61,288 bases of DNA from Anaerolineales bacterium (GTDB lineage: Bacteria > Chloroflexota > Anaerolineae > Anaerolineales > UBA11579). The translations under genes were made by a program, and so were the position numbers. The notes under the pieces were generated by a model, which ran no database searches, had not been told where the DNA came from, and saw only the letters and a program-made list of their open reading frames with translations. Positions 1-8,737 of the stretch are shown piece after piece (position 1 is the first letter of the stretch; the number at the start of each line of letters is the position of its first letter). Location: the NCBI GenBank assembly GCA_016932165.1, contig JAFGDK010000108.1:1-61288 (forward strand). The letters are read 5' to 3'.

Positions 1-409
1 AACTCAATCGAAAACCCTCCCCTGTTTCCAAATCTTAGGACATTTCTACTTTGCTAACAGGAGGACATTTTAACTTTGCCTTGACACTGGCAGTTTTGTT
101 TGGGGTGGATTTCAGTTCTGGGGAAGCTATGCACCCCATCCCCAACTACCTGGTTAACTCGGATTTTATTGCTCCTGGCTGGGGACGGGAAAATTCAGCT
201 AGAGGGGCTGTGCCCCTCTAGCCATAGGCGCACCCCGAAAAGAAGTATTGTTGCCTGGATCAATCATAACTTCTCAGGATTTTCTGTTATTCCTTAGATT
301 TGTGTTTGGGACAACACGACTGGAACGATTGGGGCTGATTTCCATCTGAATGTTTTTATGCTGAACCTTCACCCCCCAACTGAGATGCCCCTTTTGTTTT
401 GGGGTAATT
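1..409. other. Gene-poor left edge with hairpin
   Basis: I see no convincing gene here. The stretch holds two direct repeats (37-55 and 62-80, listed separately) and one strong hairpin at 198-222, with arms GCTAGAGGGG and CCCCTCTAGC. The hairpin lacks a following T-run. A short frame at 100-297 has no family-like features and no ribosome binding site. Confidence 0.5.
37..86. mobile_element. Possible insertion-sequence end (multiple terminal repeats)
   Basis: Two 19-base direct repeats, AGGACATTTCTACTTTGCT at 37-55 and AGGACATTTTAACTTTGCC at 62-80, match at 15 of 19 positions, and TTGACA follows at 81-86. From memory, closely spaced repeats with a GACATTT..CTTTGC core occur at the ends of some DDE-type insertion sequences (IS21 or IS481 relatives). 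No transposase gene is visible in the window, so this is either one end of an element lying to the left or a remnant. Confidence 0.35.
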
Positions 410-1141
410 TTATTTTTTCCTGGCCTCGATGATCAGGAAATCAGCTTCGGGATGATATGGTGTTTGATTGAATTCGCCATGTGCAATAAAATCAAAACCT
501 GCCTGGCGGACTTCCTCTAAATAGATTTCTGCCGGATCAAGCCGGTGGCTGATCTCATGGGTGGTGCGCTGCACGGTGCCATCTTCTTGCAAAAGATCAT
601 AATGCCAGTAGATTGTGACCGTTCCTCCTATGGTCTTCCAGCTGCTGCTGACCTGGACTGGCGCTTGTGTGCCGGGATGGATGAATGTTTCCTCAACTCC
701 CGATTCTTCACTGTCTCCCATTCTGATCAGGTCTGCCGGGTTGGGCAGGCTGGCGGCAAAACATCCCCCCGGCAGCAGATGGGCGTTCACGCATTCAAGG
801 GTTGCCTTGCGCTGGGGCGCAGACAGGGTGCTGTAAGTATTGCAGGGCAGCAGGATCAGCGGGAAGTGATGCCCAAGGCTGAAATTTGTCATGTCTGCAA
901 GAAAGACGGTGGCGCTGGGATCTTTTTCCTTGAGGTAGGCAAGCATCTGCCGGTCAAAATCCAAACCGCAGACCCTGACCCCCTCAGCGCGCAGGAATTG
1001 CATCACCCGCCCAGTACCACAGCCCAATTCCAGGATCGGGCCGGCAGGATCAAGATCCCGGGCCTGGTCAGCGAGCGCCAGCCAGTAGGGCAGGTCCTCG
1101 AGATAATTTAGGTGGTGCAGGTGATACAGTTCGGGATCCAT
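410..1141 (-). CDS. Class I SAM-dependent methyltransferase
   Basis: This 243-residue protein has a Rossmann methyltransferase fold. Motif I, ILELGCGTGRV, lies at residues 36-46; an acidic cofactor-binding segment, GLDFD, at 59-63; LADM at 81-84; and the post-motif strand LILLPCNTYSTL near 95-106. The closest type is the small-molecule Methyltransf_25 group. No substrate-specific domain is visible and the gene stands alone, opposite to the transporter operon on its right, so the substrate cannot be named. The ATG is the first in frame; the ribosome binding site is weak. Confidence 0.8.
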   Translation of the reverse strand: MDPELYHLHHLNYLEDLPYWLALADQARDLDPAGPILELGCGTGRVMQFLRAEGVRVCGLDFDRQMLAYLKEKDPSATVFLADMTNFSLGHHFPLILLPCNTYSTLSAPQRKATLECVNAHLLPGGCFAASLPNPADLIRMGDSEESGVEETFIHPGTQAPVQVSSSWKTIGGTVTIYWHYDLLQEDGTVQRTTHEISHRLDPAEIYLEEVRQAGFDFIAHGEFNQTPYHPEADFLIIEARKK

Positions 1142-1453
1142 GCAAGCATTTATCTCATAAAAATAGCTGCCTGAAGATTAATCTAAGATTAAAAAGGAAA
1201 GCTGGAAGCGACTAATCACGGTTGACCTTTGAGGTACTATCAAGTAGAATTGGCACTTAAATTTTAATCCCCTGTTTATTGTTTCCGGTAACACTCTAGT
1301 CTGGTAAGTTTTTCCTGCTTGAGGTGTGCATATCCGGAGTTTAGGAAAGGAGTTGGTTATTGATTACTATATCAAATTTTAATGTTCCTTTAATCTTTGA
1401 CGTTTACTAAACAAACCAGAAGAAGAGATACTCAAACTATTCGGAGGAGTTTC
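1142..1453. other. Divergent intergenic region with liv promoter
   Basis: This gap separates the leftward methyltransferase from the rightward transporter operon. It contains the promoter at 1222-1250 and an untranslated leader of roughly 200 nt with no ORF or strong hairpin that I can see. A GGAGGAG ribosome binding site at its right end precedes the lipoprotein gene. Confidence 0.5.
1222..1250 (+). promoter_or_regulatory. Sigma70-type promoter of the transporter operon
   Basis: TTGACC (1222-1227) and TAGAAT (1245-1250) are separated by 17 bases, each one base from consensus. It faces the ABC importer genes and predicts transcription starting near 1257. Confidence 0.55.
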
Positions 1454-2758
1454 ATGAAGACAAAATTATTTACCTTGATGGCAGTGTTTGTGATCGCTGC
1501 CCTGGTATTGACAGCCTGCGGCGGCGGCGCCAGCGACGCAGGTAACACCGGGGATGCCGGTGATGCTGGCGATGCTGGTATGCAAGAGCCCACCTTTGGG
1601 GGGGCTAGTCTGGCTGATTTTGAGGGTGCTGCAGGCTTTGTTGTGGTTGCCCCCGGTGATCCAATCAGACTTGGTGCTTCGGCTGCCCTGACCGGTCCAA
1701 TCCCGGAATTCGGTCTGGATATCGCTCAGTCCTACCAGCTGGGTGTGCATGATGTCAACGCAGCGGGCGGCATTTTGGGACACGAACTTGAGATCGATAT
1801 TCAGGATGGTGCCTGCGACGGTGATGCTGCAACCGTGGTTGCCAACGGTTTTGCTGCTGATCCTTCCATTGTGGCTGTGGCTGGCGGCACCTGCACGGGC
1901 GAGACCTTTGGTCTGCAGCCTATTTTGCAGCAGGCCATGATCCCCCATGTGACTTCGAGTGCCACCAATCCCAAGGTGACGAGTGAAGATTGCACGGTTT
2001 GCAACCGCGTAGCCCTCAACGATGACCTCCAGGCTTCGGTTGTGGCGCCCTACATGTTCAACGAATTGGGGTTAACTCAAATTGCTGTGATGCACGACAA
2101 TGGTGACTATGGTCTGGGTTTGGCCGAATTGGTGCAGGGTTACTTTGAAGCTGCTGGCGGTACTGTGGTTGCCTTTGAAGGCATCCAGGTGGGCGACACA
2201 GACTTCCGTGCGGCGCTGACCAAGATCGCTGCCAGCGAACCGGAGGCAATTTATTTTGGCGGGTATGCCACCGAGGGTGGTTTGATCGCTGCGCAGATGG
2301 AAGAAGTGGGCCTGGGTGAGGCTATCTTCTTCAGTGACGATGGTGTCTATGGTCAGGCATTCATTGATGCGGCAGGCGCGGCAGCTGAAGGTGCATTTGT
2401 CAGCTTCCCGATTGGTGACGAAGCTGCTGAACTAAATGAAGCCTTCGATGCTGCCTACGAAGAAATGTTCGGGATCGCTCCTGATGACCAGGGTCCGTTC
2501 CATGCCCAGGCTTACGATGCAATTGCCCTGCTTGCGGATGCGATTGGCCGGGCTGCCGTAGCTGATGATGCTGGGTTGGGTTATCTGTTGATCGAACGTG
2601 CTGCCTTGATCGAGGCCATCCGGGCGACCGAGAGCTTGCAAGGTCTTTCTGGTGTACTGACCTGCAATGCGATTGGTGACTGCGGCGCTGGCGGTATCCA
2701 GATCTTCCAGGTCCAGGATGGCGCTTTCGTTCAGGTTTCCGGCTTCGGCATGGATTAA
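1454..2758 (+). CDS. livJ: Branched-chain amino acid ABC transporter substrate-binding lipoprotein
   Basis: This is a periplasmic-binding-protein type I family member (Peripla_BP_6). The chosen ATG follows a GGAGGAG site and gives 434 residues; a TTG 57 bases upstream would add a charged segment ahead of the signal. The N terminus is a lipoprotein signal with lipobox LTAC (Cys22), then a Gly/Ala/Asp-rich linker. The ligand-binding fold starts around residue 62 with IRLGASAALTGPIPEFG. It captures the substrate outside the membrane and delivers it to the two permeases encoded next. The family binds Leu/Ile/Val but also amides, urea or aromatic compounds, so the ligand is not certain. Confidence 0.9.
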   Translation: MKTKLFTLMAVFVIAALVLTACGGGASDAGNTGDAGDAGDAGMQEPTFGGASLADFEGAAGFVVVAPGDPIRLGASAALTGPIPEFGLDIAQSYQLGVHDVNAAGGILGHELEIDIQDGACDGDAATVVANGFAADPSIVAVAGGTCTGETFGLQPILQQAMIPHVTSSATNPKVTSEDCTVCNRVALNDDLQASVVAPYMFNELGLTQIAVMHDNGDYGLGLAELVQGYFEAAGGTVVAFEGIQVGDTDFRAALTKIAASEPEAIYFGGYATEGGLIAAQMEEVGLGEAIFFSDDGVYGQAFIDAAGAAAEGAFVSFPIGDEAAELNEAFDAAYEEMFGIAPDDQGPFHAQAYDAIALLADAIGRAAVADDAGLGYLLIERAALIEAIRATESLQGLSGVLTCNAIGDCGAGGIQIFQVQDGAFVQVSGFGMD

Positions 2759-2781
2759 CCACTCGATAGAACGGTTTCTAA

Positions 2782-2805
2782 TTGGAGCGGGGAAACCCGC
2801 TCCAA
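2782..2805 (+). promoter_or_regulatory. Intercistronic GAAA-tetraloop hairpin
   Basis: Directly after the binding-protein gene, TTGGAGCGGG and CCCGCTCCAA form a perfect 10-bp stem closed by a GAAA loop. No T-run follows, so full termination is unlikely. In binding-protein transporter operons such structures commonly protect the upstream message or cause partial termination, giving more binding protein than permease. Confidence 0.6.
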
Positions 2806-2841
2806 ACCTTGTTCGCTCCATTTGTGAAAAGCGCCAATCCT

Positions 2842-3924
2842 ATGTCCACACTAACTCAACCTAAACTACCCACCTCTGAACGTTTCAGCCAGCTTTTCGG
2901 CAAATACATCTATATCGCAGTTGGAATCATCATTGTGATACTCCTTATCGGGAGGATTATTTTTGTTGCCAGGCAAGAATCCTATCCCCTCTCTTACTGG
3001 ACCTTCCAGGTGATCAATGGGTTGGTGCTGGGTGGAGTGTATGCGCTGGTAGCCCTGGGGTATACGCTTGTGTACGGCATTCTGTTCATGATCAATTTTG
3101 CCCATGGTGAAGTTTTGATGATGGGCGGGTTTGCCGGTTTTTTTGCGCTTCAGTACATGACTTCGATTGGGTGGGCCAACGGAACTGCCTTGCAATCGAC
3201 ACTCACGATTGTCTTTATGATGTTAGCCGGGATGATCGTCTCGGTGATCACAGGGATTGTGCTTGAACGGCTTGCTTATCGCCCGCTGAGAGGAGCGCCG
3301 CGGCTTGTGCCACTGATCAGTGCGATTGGCGCTTCCTTCTTCCTGCAGTACACCGCCCTTTTGGTGTTTGGCGCTGTACCGCATAATTACCGGAAACCGA
3401 GTGTGATCGACGGCGTTTGGAAACTGGGAGACTCAGGGATTATTATTTCTTACACCGGTGCATTTATTTTCATCACCTCGATCCTCATGCTGCTCGGTCT
3501 TTTCATCATCGTGCAGCGCACAAAGATGGGCAAAGCGATGCGCGCGGTGGCTGAGGATAAGCACATTGCGGCATTGATGGGTATCGATGTAAACAAGGTG
3601 ATTGTGTTCACCTTTGCCTTAGGCTCTGCTCTGGCAGGTGCCGGCGGCGTGATGCTGGGGCTGCATAACACCGTCATCCGCTTCAACACGGGGTTCCTTC
3701 CGGGCCTGAAAGCCTTTACTGCAGCCGTTTTGGGCGGGATCGGCAATGTTCTGGGAGCGATGATCGGCTCCCTGCTGCTGGGGTTGTTGGAAGCGCTTGG
3801 TCCCAGCGCGCTGGGTCTTCCCACAGAATACAAAGATGTGATCGCCTTTTCGGTACTGGTCTTGGTGCTTATCTTCCGGCCATCTGGCATCGTGGGCGAA
3901 GTGCTGAGCGAAAAGAAGGCCTGA
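2842..3924 (+). CDS. livH: Branched-chain amino acid ABC transporter permease, LivH type
   Basis: This hydrophobic protein of about 360 residues has a first membrane segment near residues 24-45 (IYIAVGIIIVILLIGRIIF), followed by the LivH core beginning VINGLVLGGVYALVALGYTL and ending with the RPSGIVGE tail typical of the family. It forms half of the membrane channel with the next gene product. The ATG at 2842 is the best start because it follows the hairpin and yields MSTLTQ; a GTG at 2824 in the same frame is an alternative. No clear ribosome binding site is seen, which suggests translation below that of the lipoprotein gene. Confidence 0.88.
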   Translation: MSTLTQPKLPTSERFSQLFGKYIYIAVGIIIVILLIGRIIFVARQESYPLSYWTFQVINGLVLGGVYALVALGYTLVYGILFMINFAHGEVLMMGGFAGFFALQYMTSIGWANGTALQSTLTIVFMMLAGMIVSVITGIVLERLAYRPLRGAPRLVPLISAIGASFFLQYTALLVFGAVPHNYRKPSVIDGVWKLGDSGIIISYTGAFIFITSILMLLGLFIIVQRTKMGKAMRAVAEDKHIAALMGIDVNKVIVFTFALGSALAGAGGVMLGLHNTVIRFNTGFLPGLKAFTAAVLGGIGNVLGAMIGSLLLGLLEALGPSALGLPTEYKDVIAFSVLVLVLIFRPSGIVGEVLSEKKA

Positions 3925-3925
3925 T

Positions 3926-5581
3926 ATGAAGATCAAAGACGGAATTCGCGCTGGATTTATTGCCCTTGGGATCCTGATCTATCTGGACCTGATCGGCTTG
4001 CCGAAGACCTTTGGCAGTTCGATGGTCGTGACCTTTGCGGTCATCGTGTTCTTATTCAGCTTGTTCAGTTTGCGGACCAAGCCAGCCGAAGCACCCGCCC
4101 CGCTTCCATCTGTGCTGGTGAATGGCTTGATCATTGGTGTGATCACTGGTCTGGGATTTGCGCTGATCACCTTTGGTTTTGCCAGCTTGCAAGCCCAGGA
4201 TGTAAAGGTGACAGATGTGTTTGCCCAGATCTCTCATGAGAACATTGAAGCGCTGACCGGTGTGGATAAGGTTGCTTTGAGAGAAGGCCAAAGTGTGGTG
4301 CCGGGCTTGACCAAATTGGCTGGGTACTTCATTCTGGCAGGGGTTCTTGGCGGAGTGATCACCCAATTTCCTGCTTCGAAAGTGCTGCACATCGGGGATG
4401 AGGAAAAACGCTCGTCTGCACGGTACTGGCTGATGCTGGCGCTCCCATTTTTGTTGTTTGCCTTCTTTCTAGCCCTTCGCATTGAGGGGGTGGATATTGG
4501 CGGTTCGGAGGAGAACTCATTCGGTCTTGTGCTGATTTATGCCTGTATTGCTGCAGCGCTTTTCGCGGTGCGCGAGGTTAAAGCGGGTGTGCACAAGATT
4601 GGTTTTTCTGCGCTGATTGTTGCTTTGGTGCTGGTCATCCCACAGCTGACTGATTTGAAGCAGAATGCGATATTGGGGGCGGTGATGATCTTTGTGATCA
4701 TGGGGATTGGCCTTAATATTGTGGTCGGGTTTGCAGGATTGCTGGACCTTGGATATGTGGCTTTCTTTGCCGTGGGGGCGTATACATATGCTTTGATCTC
4801 TTCGCCTGAATCTTATATCGTTGTCAACCTCCCCTGGTTTGAAGGACTTAATTTCTGGGCAGGGCTGCCGATTGCCGTACTCCTGGGGGCGGCAGCAGGC
4901 ATCATGCTGGGTATTCCTGTCCTGCGGATGCGAGGAGATTACCTGGCAATCGTGACGCTTGGTTTTGGCGAGATCATTCGTTTGCTTTTGCTCAACCTGA
5001 GAGATTACACCGGCGGACCGGGAGGGATTTTAGAGATCCCTTCTCCGAACTTGTTCGGTCTTGACCTGGGTAATCCCAAAGGGATTCTCTATCTGGGAAT
5101 GGCTTTTGCGGTTATTGTCACTTTCTTCACCATTCGACTGCGCGACTCCAGTTTGGGACGTGCCTGGGTGGCCCTGCGGGAAGATGAGGATGTGGCAGAA
5201 GCGATGGGAATCAACCTGGTGGCAATAAAATTGATGGCTTTCGCCTCTGGCGCGGCGTTTGCTGCCCTTGGCGGCACCCTGTATGCCGCCCGGCAGGTGA
5301 ATATCTTCCCCGACAACTTTGCCCTGGATGTTTCCATCAACGTGCTCTCGCTGATCATTATCGGGGGCATCGGCAGCATCGAGGGGGTGGTATTAGGATC
5401 AATTGCCCTGATCGGACTGCCAGAAATCTTGCGAAGTGTGGACGAATACCGGATTGTAGCCTTTGGCGCATTATTGGTGATTATGATGATCCTCCGCCCA
5501 GAAGGCTTCTTGCCTTCAACCCGTCGGGCCAGAGAGCTCCACGAGGCGGATCTTGATAGTCCGGCGGAATTTGAGGGATAG
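3926..5581 (+). CDS. livM: Branched-chain amino acid ABC transporter permease, LivM type, extended
   Basis: The C-terminal 300 or so residues are a standard LivM permease: IGLNIVVGFAGLLDLGYVAF, the VLRMRGDYLAIVTLGFGEI segment and a closing RPEGFLPS motif. The ATG lies one base after the livH stop, so the two are translationally coupled. At 551 residues it is longer than the usual 300-430. The first 230 or so residues form several additional hydrophobic segments separated by a loop around residues 85-130, with no motif I recognise. The extension shows no stop or frameshift and is part of the same frame. Confidence 0.88.
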   Translation: MKIKDGIRAGFIALGILIYLDLIGLPKTFGSSMVVTFAVIVFLFSLFSLRTKPAEAPAPLPSVLVNGLIIGVITGLGFALITFGFASLQAQDVKVTDVFAQISHENIEALTGVDKVALREGQSVVPGLTKLAGYFILAGVLGGVITQFPASKVLHIGDEEKRSSARYWLMLALPFLLFAFFLALRIEGVDIGGSEENSFGLVLIYACIAAALFAVREVKAGVHKIGFSALIVALVLVIPQLTDLKQNAILGAVMIFVIMGIGLNIVVGFAGLLDLGYVAFFAVGAYTYALISSPESYIVVNLPWFEGLNFWAGLPIAVLLGAAAGIMLGIPVLRMRGDYLAIVTLGFGEIIRLLLLNLRDYTGGPGGILEIPSPNLFGLDLGNPKGILYLGMAFAVIVTFFTIRLRDSSLGRAWVALREDEDVAEAMGINLVAIKLMAFASGAAFAALGGTLYAARQVNIFPDNFALDVSINVLSLIIIGGIGSIEGVVLGSIALIGLPEILRSVDEYRIVAFGALLVIMMILRPEGFLPSTRRARELHEADLDSPAEFEG

Positions 5582-5590
5582 GAGAGGATC

Positions 5591-6385
5591 ATGGCTGCGA
5601 TACTGCGTACACTAAATGTTACCAAGCGTTTTGGCGGCCTGGTTGCTGTGGATGATTTCAGCTTTGAGATTGAAGAAGGTTCGATCTCATCAATCATTGG
5701 TCCCAACGGGGCAGGAAAAACAACATTTTTCAACTGTATTACAGGCTTCTACACCCCTGAAGAAGGGTTGATCGAATTTAAAGGGAAACAAATCCAGGCG
5801 CTGCGAACGGATCAGGTCACCAAGATGGGGATTACCCGGACATACCAGAATATCCGTCTGTTTGCCAATATGACAGCCCTGGAAAACATCCTGGTTGGGA
5901 TGCACTCCCGGCTGAAGACGTGGTGGCCTGAGGCTGTGATCGGGAACAAGCGGTTTCGGGATGAGGAAAAGAATGCCCTGGCGAAAGCGCAGGAACTCCT
6001 GGAATTTGTCAACCTCAAAGGGCTGGGAGACCAGTTGGCCCGAAATTTACCGTACGGCGCTCAACGCCGGGTAGAGATTGCCCGTGCTCTGGCCAGCGAA
6101 CCTGACCTGCTGCTGCTGGATGAGCCGACTGCCGGGATGAATACCCAGGAATCAGCGGAATTGACCGATTTTATCCGCAACCTGCGCGATGAGAGCGGAA
6201 TCACGGTTTTGTTGATTGAGCATGACATGCGCGTGGTTATGGGGATCAGTGAGAAGATCACCGTGTTGGACTATGGATCGAAGATCGCCGAGGGGAAACC
6301 GAAGGAGATCCAGAACAATCCAAAAGTGATTGAGGCTTACCTGGGACGAGGGGCGGCATCTGGGTTAGAGTTCTCGGCGGCATAG
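5591..6385 (+). CDS. livG: Branched-chain amino acid ABC transporter ATP-binding protein LivG
   Basis: This 264-residue ATPase has Walker A GPNGAGKTT at residues 37-45, a Q-loop region around RTYQNIRLF, a signature variant LPYGAQRRVEIARAL, Walker B LLLLDEPTAG and the switch histidine in IEHDM. The long segment between Q-loop and signature (residues about 95-150) and the C-terminal EAYLG tail are typical of LivG. AGGAGAGG precedes the ATG, ten bases after livM. It hydrolyses ATP together with LivF to drive uptake. Confidence 0.9.
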   Translation: MAAILRTLNVTKRFGGLVAVDDFSFEIEEGSISSIIGPNGAGKTTFFNCITGFYTPEEGLIEFKGKQIQALRTDQVTKMGITRTYQNIRLFANMTALENILVGMHSRLKTWWPEAVIGNKRFRDEEKNALAKAQELLEFVNLKGLGDQLARNLPYGAQRRVEIARALASEPDLLLLDEPTAGMNTQESAELTDFIRNLRDESGITVLLIEHDMRVVMGISEKITVLDYGSKIAEGKPKEIQNNPKVIEAYLGRGAASGLEFSAA

Positions 6386-6396
6386 GAGAATACGTC

Positions 6397-7110
6397 ATGG
6401 CAATGCTGGAAGTAAAAAATATTCACACCTACTATGGCAATATCCATGCTTTGAAAGGGGTCTCCCTCCATGTAGATCAGGGGGAGATCGTAACGTTGAT
6501 CGGGGCGAACGGGGCTGGGAAAACCACAACTCTGCGGACGATCAGCGGCTTGCTCAAGCCCCGTCAAGGGACGATTTTCCTCAATGGGGATGACTTAACC
6601 AAATATCCTGACCATGAGATTGTCTATCAGGGGATTGCGATGGTGCCAGAAGGCCGCGGAGTTTTCTCCCGGTTGACGGTCTTGGAAAACATTGAGTTAG
6701 GCGCTTATTCGCGCAGCGACCGCGGTGAGATTGAAGCAAATACCCAGCGTGTTTTCCAAATGTTCCCCCGCCTGGAAGAACGCGCCAAGCAAGTGGCCGG
6801 GACGCTGTCTGGCGGCGAGCAGCAAATGCTGGCAACCGGCCGGGCGCTGATGGCAAACCCAAAAATCTTGCTGATGGATGAGCCCTCGATGGGGTTGGCG
6901 CCGATCCTGGTGGAGGGCGTTTTTGATACTATTGTGGAGATCAACAAGGAAGGTACTACCATTTTGCTGGTGGAGCAAAATGCTTTGATGGCGCTGCAGG
7001 TGGCTGATCGGGGCTATGTCATTCAAACCGGGGAAATTGTGCTTAACGATACCGCTGAAAATTTGCGCAGGAATCCGGAAGTGCAAAGCGCATATCTGGG
7101 GATTAACTAA
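6397..7110 (+). CDS. livF: Branched-chain amino acid ABC transporter ATP-binding protein LivF
   Basis: This 237-residue ATPase carries Walker A GANGAGKTT, the LivF-type VPEGRGVFSRLTVLENIELGA segment, signature LSGGEQQMLATGRALM, Walker B ILLMDEPSMGLAP and the LVEQNA switch region. It starts after AGGAGA, 11 bases past livG, and ends the operon, which is closed by the strong terminator at 7133-7172. Confidence 0.92.
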   Translation: MAMLEVKNIHTYYGNIHALKGVSLHVDQGEIVTLIGANGAGKTTTLRTISGLLKPRQGTIFLNGDDLTKYPDHEIVYQGIAMVPEGRGVFSRLTVLENIELGAYSRSDRGEIEANTQRVFQMFPRLEERAKQVAGTLSGGEQQMLATGRALMANPKILLMDEPSMGLAPILVEGVFDTIVEINKEGTTILLVEQNALMALQVADRGYVIQTGEIVLNDTAENLRRNPEVQSAYLGIN

Positions 7111-7132
7111 ACCAGATTCATGATACGATCAG

Positions 7133-7172
7133 ACAGCAGGGACAGGCAGTCTGCCTGTCCCTGCTGTTTTTT
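7133..7172 (+). terminator. Rho-independent terminator of the liv-type operon
   Basis: A 17-bp perfect inverted repeat (7133-7149 with 7151-7167, minimal loop) is followed directly by TTTTTTA. It lies 22 bases after the livF stop. Confidence 0.9.
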
Positions 7173-7192
7173 ATCTATTACAGTTTAGACTA

Positions 7193-7618
7193 TTATTCAT
7201 CTTCCGGGGCGATGATCCCCGGCTGGATGACCTCCAGCAATTCGCCGTGCAGGTTAATCCTGATCTTGAACCCCATCATTCCCAGGTAAGCCAGCCCTTC
7301 TTCGGGAATTCCCTGTTTCAGCATTTCCTCAAGTTTCTCGTCTATATTCAGCAGCTGGTTTTCAAGGATCGCCTGGCTGAAGATATCATCGTGGCCAAGC
7401 ATGGTAGCCGCCTGCTTGCTGATCTGGTCTTCATGGCCTTCGATCATATCCGCCATGGATTTAAGCACATCCAGGTCGATCTGGCGGGCCTCAATATGAC
7501 GGCGGAAGCCCCGATCATCCACCACGTACATTGGTTGATCGCCGACCAGAACGGAATCAACCGGGTTATCGAATTCGTCTATCACCAGTCCAGCAAACAT
7601 TGGTTTTATCTGAGTCAT
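7193..7618 (-). CDS. Conserved hypothetical protein (141 aa)
   Basis: This soluble, acidic 141-residue protein has no family I can name. Its first half reads as two beta-strand-rich segments (FAGLVIDEFDNPVDSVLVG, then PMYVVDDRGFRRHIEA), and the middle is helical and rich in Asp/Glu/Lys. The composition and clean frame support a real gene. Ends: a GGAGAA ribosome binding site six bases before the ATG, and a stop lying between the operon terminator and the ORF. It is probably cytosolic; no signal peptide or membrane segment is present. Confidence 0.7.
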   Translation of the reverse strand: MTQIKPMFAGLVIDEFDNPVDSVLVGDQPMYVVDDRGFRRHIEARQIDLDVLKSMADMIEGHEDQISKQAATMLGHDDIFSQAILENQLLNIDEKLEEMLKQGIPEEGLAYLGMMGFKIRINLHGELLEVIQPGIIAPEDE

Positions 7619-7703
7619 GGGCTATTCTCCTGAGTGAACTCTATCATACCGTACCCGGAAATCAGTTTTTGTTAATTCCATATAAATTTTTAGAAAGAGT
7701 TGG

Positions 7704-8732
7704 TTAGATTACAATGACACGCGTGCCCCCCAACTCTGAATATTGCAGTTGGTTATACGGGCGCATCACCGGGGTGGACCAAAGATAGATCCATTTGGCA
7801 TCTTCCGGAGCCAGGTTCACACACCCGTGGCTGCGGGCGCGCCCGAAGGCGTTGTGCCAGAATGCCCCGTGGAAGGCATGGGCGTAGTTTGTGAAGTAGC
7901 ACACCCAGGGGACGCCGGGCAGGTCATAGCTGCCGAAGGTTCGGTCCCAGGGCATCATGTGTTGGGAGGGGCGCTTTAATCCGATCAGGTAGGTGCCGGT
8001 GGGGGTCTGGTATTTGGGATTGGCCAGGCTGTCTCCGGTGGAAATTCTGGCCTCGAACACCCGGCGGTTGCTCTCGAATGCCGCCAGTCGTTGTTCTTCC
8101 AGGTACACTTCGATGCGTTTCTCTTTCACAGGCACTTCAGGGGAGATGGGGGCTAACTCTTGATCTGAGAAGACCCGAAAGCGGTCAGCCGGCGCCCAGC
8201 GTTCCAATTCGGGGAATTTATCATCCAGGATGCGGTACCAGGCGCGGCCGTCCCGGTCGTGTACCAATTTGTCGATCCAATGTGTGGAACCATAATAATA
8301 GCGGTACAGCCGGTAGAATTTTGTCGAGAAGGAGGCGTACACATCTACAAAGGGGACAGTGACCTCAGCCAGTGAGCCGGTAAAGCGCAGGTCTTCAATG
8401 GGCTGCTGGAAAATTATCTCCACTGGCTGCAGCCCGGAGGCATGGGCGAAACCGATCTGTCCCACCTGGCACCAATCTGCTGTGAACCGGGTGTTCTCTT
8501 CCCCCTGCAGGCTTCGGGTGATGGGTACGACCATGTCCCTCCAGAGGAATTGCACCCGCCGAGAGGAAAAATCCGGCTGCCGATAGACGCTCAGCGTGCC
8601 TGAGGTGACCCGCGCCAGCACCGGGTTGGAGGCTGCCAAGGCGCGCAGATGATTTGGGATCAGCGCGGCAGCCAGAGAAGCGCCGCCGAGTTTAAGAAAA
8701 TCTCTTCGACTGAGCGGAGAATTTGCTGTCAT
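7704..8732 (-). CDS. Secreted L,D-transpeptidase (YkuD fold) with Tat signal
   Basis: The 342-residue protein begins with a twin-arginine signal, SRRDFLKLGG at residues 8-17, followed by a hydrophobic stretch, so it should be exported folded. The middle (about 45-200) resembles repeated SH3-like beta segments. The C-terminal third is an L,D-transpeptidase catalytic domain: HGAFWHNAFG followed by RSHGCVNL, with the catalytic cysteine in SHGC. Such enzymes form 3-3 cross-links in peptidoglycan or attach proteins to it. It follows another L,D-transpeptidase gene by five bases in the same direction, indicating one operon. Confidence 0.88.
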   Translation of the reverse strand: MTANSPLSRRDFLKLGGASLAAALIPNHLRALAASNPVLARVTSGTLSVYRQPDFSSRRVQFLWRDMVVPITRSLQGEENTRFTADWCQVGQIGFAHASGLQPVEIIFQQPIEDLRFTGSLAEVTVPFVDVYASFSTKFYRLYRYYYGSTHWIDKLVHDRDGRAWYRILDDKFPELERWAPADRFRVFSDQELAPISPEVPVKEKRIEVYLEEQRLAAFESNRRVFEARISTGDSLANPKYQTPTGTYLIGLKRPSQHMMPWDRTFGSYDLPGVPWVCYFTNYAHAFHGAFWHNAFGRARSHGCVNLAPEDAKWIYLWSTPVMRPYNQLQYSELGGTRVIVI

Positions 8733-8737
8733 AGCAA

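Noticed and set aside
100..297. Rightward 65-codon frame near the left edge
   Set aside because: It crosses a strong hairpin and lacks a ribosome binding site and protein-like composition.
545..1111. Rightward open frame of 188 codons
   Set aside because: Antisense to the methyltransferase gene with its clear SAM motifs; no ribosome binding site and no family-like sequence.
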